Virus record (IMG/VR): IMGVR_UViG_3300025435_000115
Coordinates: 1 to 20,887 of that record
Direction: 5' to 3' (one strand)
DNA from: a virus
Length of the DNA: 20,887 nt
Part shown: in pieces, positions 20,449-20,887 of the stretch
Numbering within the stretch: the stretch's first letter is position 1
Layout: every line of letters starts with the position of its first letter
Position numbers and translations under genes: made by a program
The notes under the pieces: model-generated
Databases searched by the model: none
Told to the model about the DNA's origin: nothing
What the model saw: the letters and a program-made list of their open reading frames with translations, nothing else

Positions 20449-20887
20449 TGTGGATTTCCTTTCTAATTGCTTGGAGCTTTGATAAAAACTTTGCTGTTGT
20501 ATTCCCGTCAAAAGACTTCGTATACTCTTCATTTACTTCCCTGAACTTTTTGATCTTTTCAAACTTTTCCTCAGCCGTAAATTTTGGTGATTCGTGAATC
20601 TTGGCGTGAATTTCTGCAAAACCTTCGATCCAGTCATCACGAGTGATGTATTTAGCGTAAGGTTCTTCCTGACCTGGCACATACATAGGAATGGCAATAT
20701 CTTGCAAATCCTCAGGAATAGCTGAAATCTCCACAACATTAGGAATAACCGATCCCATCACCTTTTCTTTTACTTGGCTAGGCTTGGTGGTCGGGCTTTC
20801 AAAGTTTTCAACTTCATCGGGGCTGTAGAACCCTGTAACAGATCCAGGGAAAACTGATCTAATCCCCTCTGAAATACAACGGCTTCG
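20441..20887 (-). CDS. C-terminal part of a RecT/Bet-family ssDNA annealing protein (partial)
   Basis: The frame is open from the right edge without a stop to TAA 20443-20441, so 148 residues of a larger protein are seen; a GTG at 20761 is only an internal codon. The first residues CISEGIRSVFPGSVTGFYSP with DEVENF match the conserved segment of Bet/RecT recombinases (xxAxxEAxRxxFPxxxxGxYxxDEM). The rest (PYAKYITRDDWIEGFAEI; NEEYTKSFDGNTTAKFLSKL) has the charged helical character of the family C-terminus. Such proteins anneal complementary single strands. It heads the recombination genes transcribed leftward. Its N-terminus and start lie outside the window. Confidence 0.72.
   Translation of the reverse strand, partial: RSRCISEGIRSVFPGSVTGFYSPDEVENFESPTTKPSQVKEKVMGSVIPNVVEISAIPEDLQDIAIPMYVPGQEEPYAKYITRDDWIEGFAEIHAKIHESPKFTAEEKFEKIKKFREVNEEYTKSFDGNTTAKFLSKLQAIRKEIHNG

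Noticed and set aside
20449-20532. N-terminal extension of the SSB-like protein by 28 residues
   Set aside because: It would overlap the RecT-like gene by about 90 nt; the extension has no protein-like pattern, and ATG 20448 has a strong ribosome site.
20441-20761. A separate 106-aa gene starting at GTG 20761
   Set aside because: The frame continues without a stop to the window edge and the upstream part carries a RecT/Bet-like motif, so the GTG is internal.
1-20887. tRNA genes, CRISPR arrays, insertion sequences, integrase or attachment sites
   Set aside because: Reading both strands showed no cloverleaf with a CCA-end arrangement, no regularly spaced identical repeats outside coding repeats, and no transposase or integrase motif.

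Overview
The window is a gene-dense, linear stretch of a tailed bacteriophage genome, with nearly every base coding and most neighbours overlapping by 1-8 nt (TAATG or ATGA junctions). An i-spanin with an o-spanin gene embedded in it shows that the host is Gram-negative. A short-tailed (podovirus-like) virion fits best: there is a connector/adaptor-like protein, a likely tail stabilisation protein, fibres and a block of Ala/Gln-rich internal (ejection-type) proteins, and no tape-measure or tail-tube gene is visible. Many small ORFs resemble proteins I associate with phages of aquatic proteobacteria. That is family recollection, not a search result. Terminase, portal and capsid genes are not in the window.

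Rightward late genes, 1-18184. Bases 1-4797 hold the C-terminal end of an upstream structural protein, a small post-capsid protein, an adaptor-like protein, a large protein with four Gly-Tyr repeats, and a trimeric fibre ending in a self-cleaving S74 chaperone. At 4800-5739 a GIY-YIG homing-type endonuclease gene sits between a 15-codon ORF and a 76-aa gene whose N-termini resemble each other, which suggests that the endonuclease split or displaced a gene. Bases 5766-8277 encode two small proteins and a second, repeat-built fibre. Bases 8280-13773 encode a membrane protein, two small proteins and four candidate internal virion proteins. Bases 13770-14951 hold further small genes, including a two-helix membrane protein and a paralogue of the 116-aa protein found beside the second fibre.

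From 15016 come a GNAT acetyltransferase, a calcineurin-type metallophosphoesterase with an N-terminal helix-turn-helix, and a lysis cassette: holin candidate, Rz, embedded Rz1 and a GH108 endolysin. Three small, strongly basic proteins end the rightward unit.

Leftward genes, 20887 down to 18214, converge with the late genes at about 18200. In order of transcription they are the C-terminal part of a RecT/Bet-like annealing protein cut by the window edge, a small SSB-like protein ending in an SSB-type tail, a Cys-rich 37-aa ORF, RusA Holliday-junction resolvase, a small membrane protein, a PD-(D/E)XK nuclease candidate and a GT-A glycosyltransferase. Together RecT, the SSB-like protein and RusA form a recombination module; the last two genes may act on DNA and on a cell-surface or virion glycan.

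I saw no tRNA, rRNA, CRISPR array, insertion sequence or integrase. No gap exceeds about 75 bases. The most interesting points are the endonuclease-split locus, the duplicated 116-aa protein, the HTH-phosphoesterase fusion, the Cys-rich micro-ORF in the recombination operon and the exact 171-nt repeats in the second fibre.
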